DNA from: an uncultured Eubacteriales bacterium
GTDB lineage: Bacteria; Bacillota; Clostridia; Oscillospirales; QAMX01
Assembly (NCBI GenBank): GCA_934546935.1
Contig: CAKTEH010000005.1
Coordinates: 1 to 64,000 of the forward strand
DNA length: 64,000 nt
Reading direction: 5' to 3'
Shown here: positions 8,944 through 17,477 of the stretch, in pieces
Position numbering within the stretch: the stretch's first letter is position 1
Layout of the letters: every line of letters begins with the position of its first letter
Position numbers and translations under genes: made by a program
Notes under the pieces: generated by a model
The model's input: the letters and a program-made list of their open reading frames with translations, nothing else
What the model was told of the DNA's origin: nothing
Databases searched by the model: none

Positions 8944-8995
8944 AGTTAGATATTGCTAACTTATAGGGATTTAGTTAGTTATTGCTAACTAAATC
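8944..8995. promoter_or_regulatory. Two tandem TTAGTTAG palindromes, probable repressor operators
   Basis: The second element (8968-8995) has perfect 11-bp arms, GATTTAGTTAG and its complement, around a 6-base spacer TTATTG. The first (8944-8961) repeats the AGTTAG core with spacer ATATTG. Their centres are 29 bases apart. They lie in the 339-base region between the minus-strand ORF/DUF2325 unit and the plus-strand CBS gene. The AT-rich symmetry suits a dimeric repressor such as a DtxR/MntR-type metalloregulator, which is an inference. Confidence 0.7.
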
Positions 8996-9091
8996 TAGTT
9001 TAGCGTACTTCTTCTGGTTTGTCAATAGCCGGTCCCTATAAAATTAAATTCCGACGGTGTCTGCGGGAACCTGGCTTTGCAGGACAGAGAT

Positions 9092-9120
9092 TTGCATTGA
9101 AACCGGCGCTGTTTTATAGT
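9092..9120 (+). promoter_or_regulatory. Promoter of the CBS protein/GH3 operon
   Basis: TTGCAT (9092-9097), 17-base spacer, TATAGT (9115-9120). Transcription would start near 9127, just ahead of the GGGAG ribosome-binding site. Confidence 0.6.
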
Positions 9121-9154
9121 AAAATAAAGTATCCGGAGTTACAGGGAGTTTTAA

Positions 9155-9850
9155 GTGGAAAATATGGATAATACCGAACTTTTTCTTGACAAATATAAAC
9201 AATTGGAGGATGCAGCTTCGAATCGCTTTGGTGAGGAATGCAGTTCACAGATTGCGAGGCTTGAACGGATGCCGCAGTTTGAAAATGTCGCGGCCGGGCT
9301 TCGTTATTGCCGGGAAGTACGCAATCTTCTGCAGCACAACCCTAAAATCGACGGGCAATATGCAGTCACACCCAGTGAAAGCATGCTTCGCCTGCTTGAA
9401 AATGTGATGGAGCGGGTCATAAATCCCCCGCGCGCCTGCGACGCTGCACTAAAAATCCAGAATATTTATCACCGGGGGCCGGATGCAGCTGTCCTGCGCA
9501 CAATGCGGGACATGGTCAAACGGGACCTCTCAAAAATCCCTATCACCCAGCAAGGCCGTGTCATTGGCGTATTCTCGCAGGAGACGCTTTTTTCCCGTGC
9601 GCTTTCAACGGGCCTTCCGCCGCTGACGGAAAGCACACGTCTGCATGAGCTTCGCGATTTTCTGACCATTGACCGCAAATATTACCGTTTTGCCCCGTAC
9701 CGCGCGCCTTTGGATGAAATTGAAACGATATTTGACGAAGCCTATGCGCGGCATATCCGGATCCGCAGCATTTTTCTCACTGAAAATGGAAAACCGGACG
9801 AAACACTTCTTGGACTGATTACGCCTTGGGAACTGATTGATAAATTATGA
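9155..9850 (+). CDS. CBS-domain protein of unknown function
   Basis: A 231-residue soluble protein. The first 85 residues are helical and charged. From about residue 100 there are two CBS-like halves: DLSKIPITQQGRVIGVFSQETL, and later IRSIFLTENGKPDETLLGLITPWELI. This pattern recalls CBS proteins that sense adenine nucleotides or give a dimerisation surface. The GTG at 9155 is six bases after GGGAG, the only good site. It is followed after 10 bases by the GH3 gene, so the two are likely cotranscribed, but no functional link is evident. Confidence 0.7.
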   Translation: MENMDNTELFLDKYKQLEDAASNRFGEECSSQIARLERMPQFENVAAGLRYCREVRNLLQHNPKIDGQYAVTPSESMLRLLENVMERVINPPRACDAALKIQNIYHRGPDAAVLRTMRDMVKRDLSKIPITQQGRVIGVFSQETLFSRALSTGLPPLTESTRLHELRDFLTIDRKYYRFAPYRAPLDEIETIFDEAYARHIRIRSIFLTENGKPDETLLGLITPWELIDKL

Positions 9851-9860
9851 GGTAAAGAAG

Positions 9861-11993
9861 ATGGATATCGAAAAAATCCTTGCAAAAATGACGCTGGCAG
9901 AAAAAATCGGCCAGCTAAACCAGATTCCCTTCAAGCGGGAAGATTTCCCTATCTTATGTGAAAAAATCCGCCGCGGGGAAGTCGGTTCCCTGATCCTGTC
10001 GAGCACAGCTTACGCAGGCTTCGACGCACAGGAACGCGGATATGTTGAAATGCTGAATGCGCTGCAACGCATCGCGGTAGAAGAAAGCCCGTCGGGAATT
10101 CCGTTTATCGCCGGGCGCGACGTCATCCACGGGCATGAAGTTGTATTTCCCGTGCCGCTGACACAAGCCGCCTCTTTTGACATGGAAGCTGTCGAAGATG
10201 CCTGTGCGGCGGCGGCTGAAGAAGCTGCAAACGACGGCGTACGCTGGACTTTCGCACCCATGCTCGATATCAGCCGGGATGGCCGCTGGGGCCGCTGCAT
10301 CGAAGGAACGGGTGAAGATCCATGGCTTGCCTCCTGCATGGCGCGCGCAATGGTACGCGGCTTTCAGGGCAGCAACCCGGCCCTCGAAGGGAGGCTTGCC
10401 GCCTGTGCAAAGCATTATATCGGTTATGGCGCCAGTGAAGGCGGGCGCGATTATCACCGTACGGAAATCTCCGATTATACCCTGTATAATACTTATCTTC
10501 CAAGCTTCCGCGCCGCAGTTGAAGCCGGATGTTTAAGCGTAATGAGTTCTTTCAATGAAATTTCCGGAGAACCGGTTACCTCCAGCCGTTTCCTTTTGAC
10601 GGATATCCTGCGCGGCCAGCTTGGATTTGACGGGTTTGTTGTCAGCGACTGGAATTCCATCCTCCAGCAAATCCAGCAGGGGACCTGTCAGACCCGGGCC
10701 GGCTGCGCTGCCGCGGCTATCCATGCAGGCGTGGACATGGATATGGTCGACGAAGTATATTTAGAAAACCTCGCCGCTTTGGTGGAAAACGGACAGGTGC
10801 CCATGACGGTTATCGACGAGGCGGTCCGGCGGATCCTGAGAGTCAAAGCGCGCATTGGGCTGTTTACACGGCCCTATACGCAGATCCGTCCCATCGACTA
10901 TAAAGCGCATGAGGCGCTGGCATTGAAGCTTGCACGGGAAAGTATTGTACTGCTGAAAAACCGGGATCACACGCTGCCGCTCTGTAAAGACGAATCCGTC
11001 GTATTGCTTGGCCCGATGGCACATGAAAAGCGCGCGCTGCTTGGAAGCTGGACGCTTGACTTTGACATCCGCCGTGTGCACAGTATCGCCGAAGCGATGG
11101 AATCCGCCGCTCCAGGAAAGATAACGGCCGTGCAGGACAATTTACCGGACCGTATGCTGAGCGCCGCCATACATGCGTCCGGAGCGTTGGTGCTGGCGCT
11201 GGGAGAAAGCGACACAGTTACCGGGGAAAGCCACAGCATGACCCGGCTCGAGCTGTCCGCCGCCCAAACAGCGCTTGTACGGGACGCGCATGCGCTGGGC
11301 CGGAAAGTCATCGGCGTACTGTGCTATGCGCGCCCAGTTGCATTGGAAGAAGTCGAACCATATTTCGATGCAATCCTGTATGCCGGACATGGCGGCACAA
11401 TGGCGGCGCAGGCAGTCGTGCAGGTGCTCTATGGGGATTACAATCCCAGCGGCCATCTGGCAATGACGCTCCCGCGCCGTACCGGACAAGTCCCGATCTA
11501 CTATAACGCATCCTCCCCTGCCCGTACCGTCAATGGCTATTATAACGGCGGATATGCTACTTATGAGGACTGCGCCGGCTCGGCAATGTATCCTTTCGGA
11601 TACGGACTGAGCTATACGGATTTCCGCTTCGGGATCCCGCAGGTCGAAGGCTGCCTTTCCCTTTCCGCCCTGGTAGACGGCAGCGCGCTTACCGTGCGGA
11701 CGTATGTGGAAAACATCGGCCCGTGCGCAGGAACTGCGCTTGCCCAGTGCTATATTCACGACGTTTGTGCATCCATGGCGCGGCCGGTCCGGCAGCTATG
11801 CGGCTTTACACGCATGACCCTGCAGCCTGGCGAGCGTCGGGAAATAGAATTCCGCCTTGATGCACGTGCTTTGGGGTTTTACCTCCGGGATGGGCGTTTT
11901 ACGGTTGAACCGGGATGTTTTGAGGTTTATATAGGCGGAGACTGCCTTTGTAAAAACGGTACGGCTTTTACCGTCGCAGAAGATGGACAGTAA
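9861..11993 (+). CDS. GH3 family beta-glucosidase
   Basis: A 710-residue cytoplasmic glycoside hydrolase (no signal peptide) that would release terminal beta-linked glucose or xylose from oligosaccharides. The N-terminal TIM barrel contains the sugar-binding KHYIGYGASEGGRDY and the catalytic nucleophile D263 in GFVVSDW. The alpha/beta sandwich follows (KLARESIVLLKN), with the likely acid/base E456 in TGESHSMTR. A C-terminal fibronectin type III-like domain covers roughly residues 610-700. This is the BglX/Bgl3B layout. The ATG at 9861 follows GAGG and is preferred over the upstream frame opening at 9837. Confidence 0.93.
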   Translation: MDIEKILAKMTLAEKIGQLNQIPFKREDFPILCEKIRRGEVGSLILSSTAYAGFDAQERGYVEMLNALQRIAVEESPSGIPFIAGRDVIHGHEVVFPVPLTQAASFDMEAVEDACAAAAEEAANDGVRWTFAPMLDISRDGRWGRCIEGTGEDPWLASCMARAMVRGFQGSNPALEGRLAACAKHYIGYGASEGGRDYHRTEISDYTLYNTYLPSFRAAVEAGCLSVMSSFNEISGEPVTSSRFLLTDILRGQLGFDGFVVSDWNSILQQIQQGTCQTRAGCAAAAIHAGVDMDMVDEVYLENLAALVENGQVPMTVIDEAVRRILRVKARIGLFTRPYTQIRPIDYKAHEALALKLARESIVLLKNRDHTLPLCKDESVVLLGPMAHEKRALLGSWTLDFDIRRVHSIAEAMESAAPGKITAVQDNLPDRMLSAAIHASGALVLALGESDTVTGESHSMTRLELSAAQTALVRDAHALGRKVIGVLCYARPVALEEVEPYFDAILYAGHGGTMAAQAVVQVLYGDYNPSGHLAMTLPRRTGQVPIYYNASSPARTVNGYYNGGYATYEDCAGSAMYPFGYGLSYTDFRFGIPQVEGCLSLSALVDGSALTVRTYVENIGPCAGTALAQCYIHDVCASMARPVRQLCGFTRMTLQPGERREIEFRLDARALGFYLRDGRFTVEPGCFEVYIGGDCLCKNGTAFTVAEDGQ

Positions 11994-12070
11994 TGCAGCC
12001 AGCGAAACCGGAAAATTATGATAGTATGTTACAACAGAAATAAATAAAAGGAAGCAAAGGAGCAGATATC

Positions 12071-12955
12071 ATGGAGTTTGTACGTTATTCCTGCGAAGGC
12101 GGAAATTTAAACGGCTTGCACCACCGTTTCATCCAACCGCCGCAAGTGGCTTACTTCGTAACCACCTGTGACAAATACGGCAATATGAATACCACGCCGG
12201 TCACCATGGGAACCTGCATTGCCCACAACTTCTTCTCCTTCACCCTTTCCAACCTCCATGCCGGTGCCAACGAGTGGGATCTGGATAAAAACGGATGGAA
12301 AGACGGTATCAAGCAGGGCTATGCAAACCTGCGCGAAGTACCCGAATGCGTAATCAGCTATTATGGACACGATATGCTGCGGGAAAGCTGGATTGCCGGC
12401 TGCCCGGTTCCCAAAGGAATCAGCGAAATCGACGTCATGGGCTGTACGCAGCTCCCGTCTCAGGTTGTTCGCCCCTGCGGCATTGCGGAATGCCCGATCA
12501 ATCTGGAAGCAAAGGTCCTGCATACGCACAAGCTCGGCGCGCGGTGGGTTAATTTTATCTGTGAAATCGTCTATGGTACTGTGCACAAGGATCTTGTAGA
12601 AGCCAATACGCACGGCCCCTTGGCCGGCTATGGAATGCTGGCTATTGATCCTTTGTTTGAAGTAAGGATTGCATCCGGCGACACACCGCAAACCCAAAAC
12701 TACCGGCTTTATTACGACCGGCTGGATCTTTCAAAAATCGAACGCTGCCCGGAAGATATCGGTTACGACGCCGACTGGATCGGCACCTATGCACAGTGGC
12801 TGCACGATGAAGTAAAGCACGGCCATATCAGCGCTGCAGAAGAACAGCGTGCGCTGGTGCTGAAAGCGTTGTGGGAGGTAAACCGCGACCCGGTTTCCAA
12901 CAGCGCTGTCCGTGCGGAACTGACAGCGCTTTTACGTAAAGCGGTAGGTAAATAA
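12071..12955 (+). CDS. Flavin reductase-like FMN-binding protein
   Basis: A 294-residue protein whose first 200 residues fit the FMN-binding split-barrel (flavin_reduct) fold: PPQVAYFVTTCDKYGNMNTTPVTMGT, then the NPP-type core ECVISYYG and a cysteine-containing GCTQLPSQVVRPCGIAECPINLEAKV stretch. Relatives bind FMN and act as flavin reductases or as redox partners in anaerobes. It is about 100 residues longer than the usual domain; the C-terminal extension is helical and charged. It has an AAAGGAGC ribosome-binding site and its own terminator. The substrate is unknown. Confidence 0.8.
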   Translation: MEFVRYSCEGGNLNGLHHRFIQPPQVAYFVTTCDKYGNMNTTPVTMGTCIAHNFFSFTLSNLHAGANEWDLDKNGWKDGIKQGYANLREVPECVISYYGHDMLRESWIAGCPVPKGISEIDVMGCTQLPSQVVRPCGIAECPINLEAKVLHTHKLGARWVNFICEIVYGTVHKDLVEANTHGPLAGYGMLAIDPLFEVRIASGDTPQTQNYRLYYDRLDLSKIERCPEDIGYDADWIGTYAQWLHDEVKHGHISAAEEQRALVLKALWEVNRDPVSNSAVRAELTALLRKAVGK

Positions 12956-12959
12956 CAGA

Positions 12960-12999
12960 AAATGCGGCCCCCAGCGCAGTAGTGCCGGGGGCCGCATTT
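12960..12999. terminator. Strong hairpin terminator between convergent genes
   Basis: Arms 12960-12972 and 12987-12999 (AAATGCGGCCCCC and its complement) pair perfectly. The T run on each side is short but present inside the arm ends. Confidence 0.8.
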
Positions 13000-13390
13000 C
13001 AGCATTCCTGAGCACGCCAGGCGCGGCATTGGTCGATTCGCCGGCCATTATCGCCATGCCCGTTGTCCGAATAGGAATAGGCAATTAAAATGTCACAGGG
13101 AAACTGCGTACACTGTCCGCAGTGCGCATATCCAAGCGCCTCGCAGCAGGTTTTTACGCCGCACTTTCCATGAAAGGGCTGCATGACATTTGTACATCCC
13201 TTGCATCCATGGGAATCCCGCCGCCACAACCCTGCGTCGTTACCACCGGAATCCCCGCACGGCAAAGCGTTTCAATATCACGGCTGATGATGCAGCGCGA
13301 AACTTCAAAGCGCGCTGCAACCTGCGGCGCAGTAAGTTTCTGCTTTTTAAGCAGCAATGTCACAATCTCGATCAGGCGGTCTGTCCTCAT
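12999..13390 (-). pseudogene. HTH/DUF3795-type cysteine-rich protein, frameshifted
   Basis: The first frame (from ATG 13390, with AAGGG seven bases upstream) encodes a DeoR/WYL-type helix-turn-helix (APQVAARFEVSRCIISRDIETLCRAGIPVV...) ending in GCGGGI, then runs to a stop at 13154. A second frame ending at 12999 continues with GCKGCTNV...CCEALGYAHCGQCTQFPCD and GDNGRRIDQC, the cysteine-rich core of DUF3795 proteins. The two frames overlap and the full span is one base short of whole codons. The simplest reading is a single HTH plus DUF3795 protein broken by a one-base deletion near 13190-13225, or a base-calling error there. Two separate genes are less likely because the second frame has no ribosome-binding site. 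Confidence 0.65.
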
Positions 13391-13424
13391 AAAATTTCCC
13401 TTTCTTCTGCTTTGAACAAAAAAT

Positions 13425-13453
13425 CCCCGTCATGCGTCTCCGGCATGACGGGG
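13425..13453 (-). terminator. Intrinsic terminator of mgtE
   Basis: Arms 13425-13435 and 13443-13453 (CCCCGTCATGC and its complement), 7-base loop, followed on the minus strand by six T residues. Confidence 0.9.
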
Positions 13454-13462
13454 AGAAAAATC

Positions 13463-14794
13463 TCAAAATTGAAACACCCGGGTTGCAATTGTAAAGTAAA
13501 CGAGGATGCAAACGCAGTCCGTAATCGTCGTAATAATTGGGGATGCCATAAGCGCCGGATCCAGCTTCAGTTTTTTCGCCAGCATAGGCATCACGCAGCC
13601 CAGGGTTTTGGCAGTCATTGCGACGCCGATCAGCGTTGCTCCGGTGACAAGGCCGATTTTAGCGTCGCCATACATAATCAGTACGCGCACAAAGTTGACC
13701 GCCGCAAGCACAGCGCCGCAGATTAAGGCAACGATCATCTCCGAGCCCCAGAGCCGGAAAAAATCGGAAAAGCGGATTTCATCCAGCGCGAGGCCGCGAA
13801 TCACCAGCGTCGAACTCTGGGCGCCGCAATTGCCGCCGGTATCCATCAGCATGGGGATAAAGGAAACCAACAGCGGAACCGCCGCAAACGCTTCTTCATA
13901 ATGCGTAATTAGCATTCCCGTAAACGTCGCGGAAAGCATCAAAACCAGAAGCCAGACAATGCGGTTTTTTGCATGCCGGACTGGCGAAATATTAAAATAG
14001 CTCTCGCCTGACGGCGTAATCGCGTTCATTTTTTCAATATCCTCGGTGTCCTCCCGGCGGATAACATCCATCGCATCATCAAAAGTTACAATCCCGACAA
14101 GCCGGTCCTCGGCGTCGACAACCGGAATAACGGCGAAGTCATATTTTTCAAACTGCAAGGCTACATATTCCTGGTCGTCATGGGTGGAAACTTTGATAAT
14201 GTGCGTCTGCATGATATCCCCAACAACCGTCTGCTCATCAGCCAGCAGCAGATCCTTTACCGTTATCAGCCCCAAAAGCTTACGCTGCGCGTCGGTGACG
14301 TAACAGGTGTAAATCGTCTCGCTGTCCACGCCTGTACGCCGGATACGGGCAAAAGCCTCGCTGACACGCATGTCCCGCTTTAAATCAACATATTCAATGG
14401 TCATCATAGACCCGGCGGAATCCTCCGGATAACGCAGAATCTCATTGATTACACGCCGCGTCTGGACGTCCGTGTTTTTCAGGATTTTCTTTACCAGTCC
14501 CGCCGGCATTTCTTCAATAACGTCCACCGTATCATCGACAAACATTTCGTCAAGCAGTTCTGAAAGCTCGCGATTGGTAAATGCGTTGATCAGGTATTCC
14601 TGTTCAGCGGAATCCATCTCGACAAAGCTTTCCGCAGCCAGCTCTTTTGGCAGAAGCCTGTAAATCCGCAGAACATCCTCCGCGGGCGCATCGGAAAGCA
14701 GCGCGGCAATATCCGCCGCATTATACTCCTTCAACTGTGCCGCCAATTCCTGAAAGCGGCGCATTTCCAGCAATTCTTTCGTATTTTCAAGCAT
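13463..14794 (-). CDS. mgtE: Magnesium transporter MgtE
   Basis: A 443-residue Mg2+ channel. The cytoplasmic MgtE_N domain (residues 1-120, helical, acidic) is followed by a CBS pair (DSAGSMMTIEYV..., VVGDIMQTHIIKV..., VDAEDRLVGIVTFDDAMDV), a connecting helix and five C-terminal transmembrane helices. The conserved pore motif PMLMDTGGNCGAQSS is intact. In this family the N and CBS domains bind Mg2+ and close the pore when the ion is plentiful. The ATG at 14794 has GGAGG eight bases upstream; the frame to 14890 is an unrelated extension. A long leader precedes it. Confidence 0.95.
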   Translation of the reverse strand: MLENTKELLEMRRFQELAAQLKEYNAADIAALLSDAPAEDVLRIYRLLPKELAAESFVEMDSAEQEYLINAFTNRELSELLDEMFVDDTVDVIEEMPAGLVKKILKNTDVQTRRVINEILRYPEDSAGSMMTIEYVDLKRDMRVSEAFARIRRTGVDSETIYTCYVTDAQRKLLGLITVKDLLLADEQTVVGDIMQTHIIKVSTHDDQEYVALQFEKYDFAVIPVVDAEDRLVGIVTFDDAMDVIRREDTEDIEKMNAITPSGESYFNISPVRHAKNRIVWLLVLMLSATFTGMLITHYEEAFAAVPLLVSFIPMLMDTGGNCGAQSSTLVIRGLALDEIRFSDFFRLWGSEMIVALICGAVLAAVNFVRVLIMYGDAKIGLVTGATLIGVAMTAKTLGCVMPMLAKKLKLDPALMASPIITTITDCVCILVYFTIATRVFQF

Positions 14795-15158
14795 CGGTTC
14801 TTCCTCCCTGTCAAACTTATTCTGCGGCATAAAACCGCAAAAGTCCCGCCATGCAGCATTTTTATACACAGCGGGTAGGAAGCACGACACTTACACGCAA
14901 CCGTACAGAGCGCACAGCGATCCTATGCACCCGATCCGAAAAATACAGGTTCGCCCCCCACATTGCTGCGCAAACAGCGAAACGCCGGAGCATCCCCGAT
15001 GCCGGTATGGACGCACCTCATACGCGTCCGGCACGCGACATAATCGGACTGTTCCCGTGTCTGTGCCCTGTCTACTTCCTGCGTCCATCCCGGTTCACCT
15101 CTTTTAATCAAAGTCTCGGCCAAAAGCCGGAAAATCATACGGCGCCTTTGCACCGGTA
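14795..15158 (-). promoter_or_regulatory. Long structured 5' leader of mgtE
   Basis: From the predicted start near 15158 to the mgtE start there are about 364 untranslated bases. They are GC-rich and contain strong local helices, for example GGACGC (15030-15025) with GCGTCC (15015-15010), flanked by outer GCC/GGC pairs. Many mgtE genes carry a Mg2+-sensing M-box riboswitch here, but I could not line up the M-box core sequence, so this is only a candidate regulatory RNA. I see no convincing gene in the stretch. Confidence 0.4.
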
Positions 15159-15164
15159 TTCTTT

Positions 15165-15193
15165 ATTTTATCACCCTGCTGTCTGGAAAACAA
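15165..15193 (-). promoter_or_regulatory. Promoter of mgtE
   Basis: Minus-strand TTGTTT (15193-15188), 17-base spacer, TAAAAT (15170-15165). Confidence 0.55.
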
Positions 15194-15270
15194 GGGAAAA
15201 CCTCGCTAAAGCAGCCTAATCTCTGCAAATTTTCTCTGCCGTTTTCTCTAGCCCATGCGCCTTCCCGGCC

Positions 15271-15310
15271 AAACAGGCGCAGGCCCCGGATCCGGGGCTT
15301 GCGCCTGTTT
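15271..15310. terminator. Palindromic terminator after the SGNH hydrolase gene
   Basis: A 40-base near-perfect palindrome (20-base arms, one G-T wobble) with AAA and TTT ends, just downstream of the minus-strand gene ending at 15327. Confidence 0.75.
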
Positions 15311-15326
15311 TCTCCATATCCGGCTT

Positions 15327-16013
15327 TTATGCCATCCTGTGCGTCTCAAAATAATTTTCAAAGGTTTCGATAATGACCCTCTGTCCTCTGGAATTGGGAT
15401 GGATCCCATCGTCGCATAAATAAGATTCCAGCTTCCGGTCGGACAAAAATGCGCCGCGCAGATCAACGATACCTGCCTTTTCCTGTTCGGCAATTTCTTC
15501 GATTACATGGGAATACCGCTCCTGATAGCGGTAAATCGCGTTTTCATCCCCAAGCCAGCGCAGAATATTCTCTCTTGACAGGCCTGTCCGGCAGATCCAG
15601 CTAAGGTATTTCTCCGAGCTGATCGGCGGAAGATTGGCAAGCACCGGGATATTCCCCGCCTCGCGCAGCATACGGATGGCGCGGCGGTAGAGCGCAACAA
15701 AACGCTCTATTGCTGTATTTGGGTCGCGCTCCAGCTCCGGCTGCTGGGAAATTGCACCCCAGTCAAAGTCGCAGTCGTTGCCGCCGAACTCCAAGAGCAC
15801 CACGCCCTCCGGCACGCTCCTGCGCGCCAGATCCTTTTCCAGCATCGCAACCCCTTTTTCTATTGTGGATCCAAAACGGGCACGGTTGGAGACCGCCTGG
15901 AACAGCTTTTCCGCAAATGATTCTATCTTGGAACCGATTTTATAGCGGCCTGCTTCCAGCACAACGCCCTTCATAATCGAGTCTCCATATATTGTTAAAT
16001 TCAGCCCGCTCAT
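15327..16013 (-). CDS. SGNH/GDSL-type hydrolase
   Basis: A 228-residue cytoplasmic esterase-like protein. Block I is YGDSIMKG with the nucleophilic Ser near residue 11. Block III is FGGNDCDFDW and block V is DDGIHPNSRGQ with the catalytic Asp and His. These are the marks of the SGNH hydrolase fold (lipases, thioesterases, carbohydrate esterases). No signal peptide is present. The ATG at 16013 was chosen because AAGGAGG lies seven bases upstream. The substrate is not predictable. Confidence 0.88.
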   Translation of the reverse strand: MSGLNLTIYGDSIMKGVVLEAGRYKIGSKIESFAEKLFQAVSNRARFGSTIEKGVAMLEKDLARRSVPEGVVLLEFGGNDCDFDWGAISQQPELERDPNTAIERFVALYRRAIRMLREAGNIPVLANLPPISSEKYLSWICRTGLSRENILRWLGDENAIYRYQERYSHVIEEIAEQEKAGIVDLRGAFLSDRKLESYLCDDGIHPNSRGQRVIIETFENYFETHRMA

Positions 16014-16191
16014 ATCCCGGCCTCCTTGTAATCTGATTTTCAATACTATATTAAGTCATTTTAGAGTCTCTGTCAAGAGATTTTTCGAATTTTTTGTTGC
16101 AAGCTTGTAAACTCTATGCTATTTTATAATTAACACATACATTTTCCACTATCCGGGCCTCCCTGGCCCGGATCTGCAGGAGGAACATGCC

Positions 16192-16809
16192 ATGCAGGAA
16201 ATTACAGGTGCAGCAGCGCTGCCTTCACTCCGTCTTCCCAAATATGAAGATCTTCCGGATATCGACCTGTATATGGATCAGGTCATTTCCCTAATGGAGA
16301 AATACCTGGGTCCGGGGCTTTCTCCGGAAAGCCGTCAGCTTACCCCCGCTATGGTCAACAACTATGTTAAAATGAAAGCCATGCCTCCGCCCATTAAAAA
16401 GCGGTATACACGCAGCCATCTTGTTTATTTGCTGGTTATCTGCAGCCTCAAGCAGGTCGTGCCCATTGCCTCGATCCGCGACGTCATTTTTTCGGAAATC
16501 CGCAGACTTGGGGAGGCGGATTTCTACCGGCAGTTCAGCGCCCGTTACCGTGACGCCTGTACAGAAGTTTGCGCGGAATATGCAGAAAACATGCAAGAAA
16601 ATTTCGCACCGTCGCTGTCAAACTGCGCATCCCTGATCCTGCGCAGCGCCATAGCCGCACGCGCACAGCAGTCTTTTGCCGAAGGATTGCTGGCGCAGGT
16701 ACAAGCCGCACGTGAACAGACCGCACAGGAACGCGCTGCAGCCGAGCGGCAGGAAAAAGCCGCAAAGGCAGAAAAAAGCCCGGCAAAAAATAGCAGACAG
16801 GAGAAATGA
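16192..16809 (+). CDS. DUF1836 domain protein (putative regulator)
   Basis: A 205-residue protein. The DUF1836 core runs from about residue 17 (LPKYEDLPDIDLYMDQVISL) through TPAMVNNYVKMKAMPPPIKKRYTRSHLVYLLVI to about residue 110. That core looks like a MerR-type winged helix, so DNA binding is likely, although no target is known. The last 50 residues are a charged Ala/Glu/Arg/Lys coiled-coil tail. AGGAGG precedes the ATG. A TATAAT at 16125-16130 is the only promoter element I see upstream. Confidence 0.8.
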   Translation: MQEITGAAALPSLRLPKYEDLPDIDLYMDQVISLMEKYLGPGLSPESRQLTPAMVNNYVKMKAMPPPIKKRYTRSHLVYLLVICSLKQVVPIASIRDVIFSEIRRLGEADFYRQFSARYRDACTEVCAEYAENMQENFAPSLSNCASLILRSAIAARAQQSFAEGLLAQVQAAREQTAQERAAAERQEKAAKAEKSPAKNSRQEK

Positions 16810-16816
16810 TCCTTTT

Positions 16817-17317
16817 ATGAAGCAGCACGCATCTATTTCCGTGCGGGCATACATGCCTTGCGATATCGCCGCCATGACCGGGATCTGGAACGAGGTTGTG
16901 CGCGCAGGCGTTGCTTTCCCACAAGTTGAAGAATTCAGCCTCTCTGGTGCGATCGGATTTTTTGCAGCACAGAGCCATTGCGGCGTCGCACTGGACACCC
17001 AGGGCTGCTGTATTGGCCTATATATCCTGCATCCAAACAATGTTGGCCGCTGCGGCCACATCTGCAATGCAAGCTATGCCGTATCCTCCCATGCGCGCGG
17101 CTGCGGCGCAGGAGAGGCGCTGGTGCGGGACTGCATCGCACAGGCGCGCGCCCTTGGATTCCGCATCCTTCAGTTCAACGCCGTTGTTCACAGCAATGTA
17201 CCTGCACGGTCCCTATATGAAAAAATCGGCTTTACAGCGCTGGGAACTATCCCCGGCGGCTTTCTGATGCCTGACGGCCATTATGAGGATATTGTGCCTT
17301 ATTACCTTGCTTTATAG
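16817..17317 (+). CDS. GNAT family N-acetyltransferase
   Basis: A 166-residue acetyl-CoA-dependent transferase. The acetyl-CoA-binding region is SSHARGCGAGEALVRDCI near residues 95-112 and the C-terminal NVPARSLYEKIGFTALG motif is intact. It starts seven bases after the DUF1836 stop and is likely cotranscribed with it. The ATG at 16817 is used because the longer frame reads into the preceding gene. The acceptor is unknown; the sequence resembles PhnO/phosphinothricin-type members only broadly. Confidence 0.85.
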   Translation: MKQHASISVRAYMPCDIAAMTGIWNEVVRAGVAFPQVEEFSLSGAIGFFAAQSHCGVALDTQGCCIGLYILHPNNVGRCGHICNASYAVSSHARGCGAGEALVRDCIAQARALGFRILQFNAVVHSNVPARSLYEKIGFTALGTIPGGFLMPDGHYEDIVPYYLAL

Positions 17318-17373
17318 TCCCCATACCGCCGCCTTGATTCCCGCATACATGGAATTTATATTTTTTAAGCTTA

Positions 17374-17412
17374 AATCCCCCTCAGATTCCGTAAAAAGAT
17401 CTGAGAGGGATT
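17374..17412. terminator. Hairpin between convergent genes
   Basis: Arms 17374-17387 and 17399-17412 pair with one mismatch around an A-rich loop. T runs are weak on both sides. Confidence 0.5.
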
Positions 17413-17477
17413 GTCCTGCAGAGAAATATTATAAAACACAAAATCCTTCCAGGCGCTGATGCTGGAAAAAACGGGTT

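Noticed and set aside
14795..15158. M-box or T-box riboswitch in the mgtE leader
   Set aside because: I looked for the conserved M-box core and for the T-box TGGNACCGCG element and did not find either, so no class is claimed.
14851..15219. A 122-residue open frame on the plus strand and two shorter frames on the minus strand upstream of mgtE
   Set aside because: No ribosome-binding site, Arg/Pro/Cys-biased composition typical of shadow frames in GC-rich non-coding DNA, and the stretch fits better as the mgtE leader.
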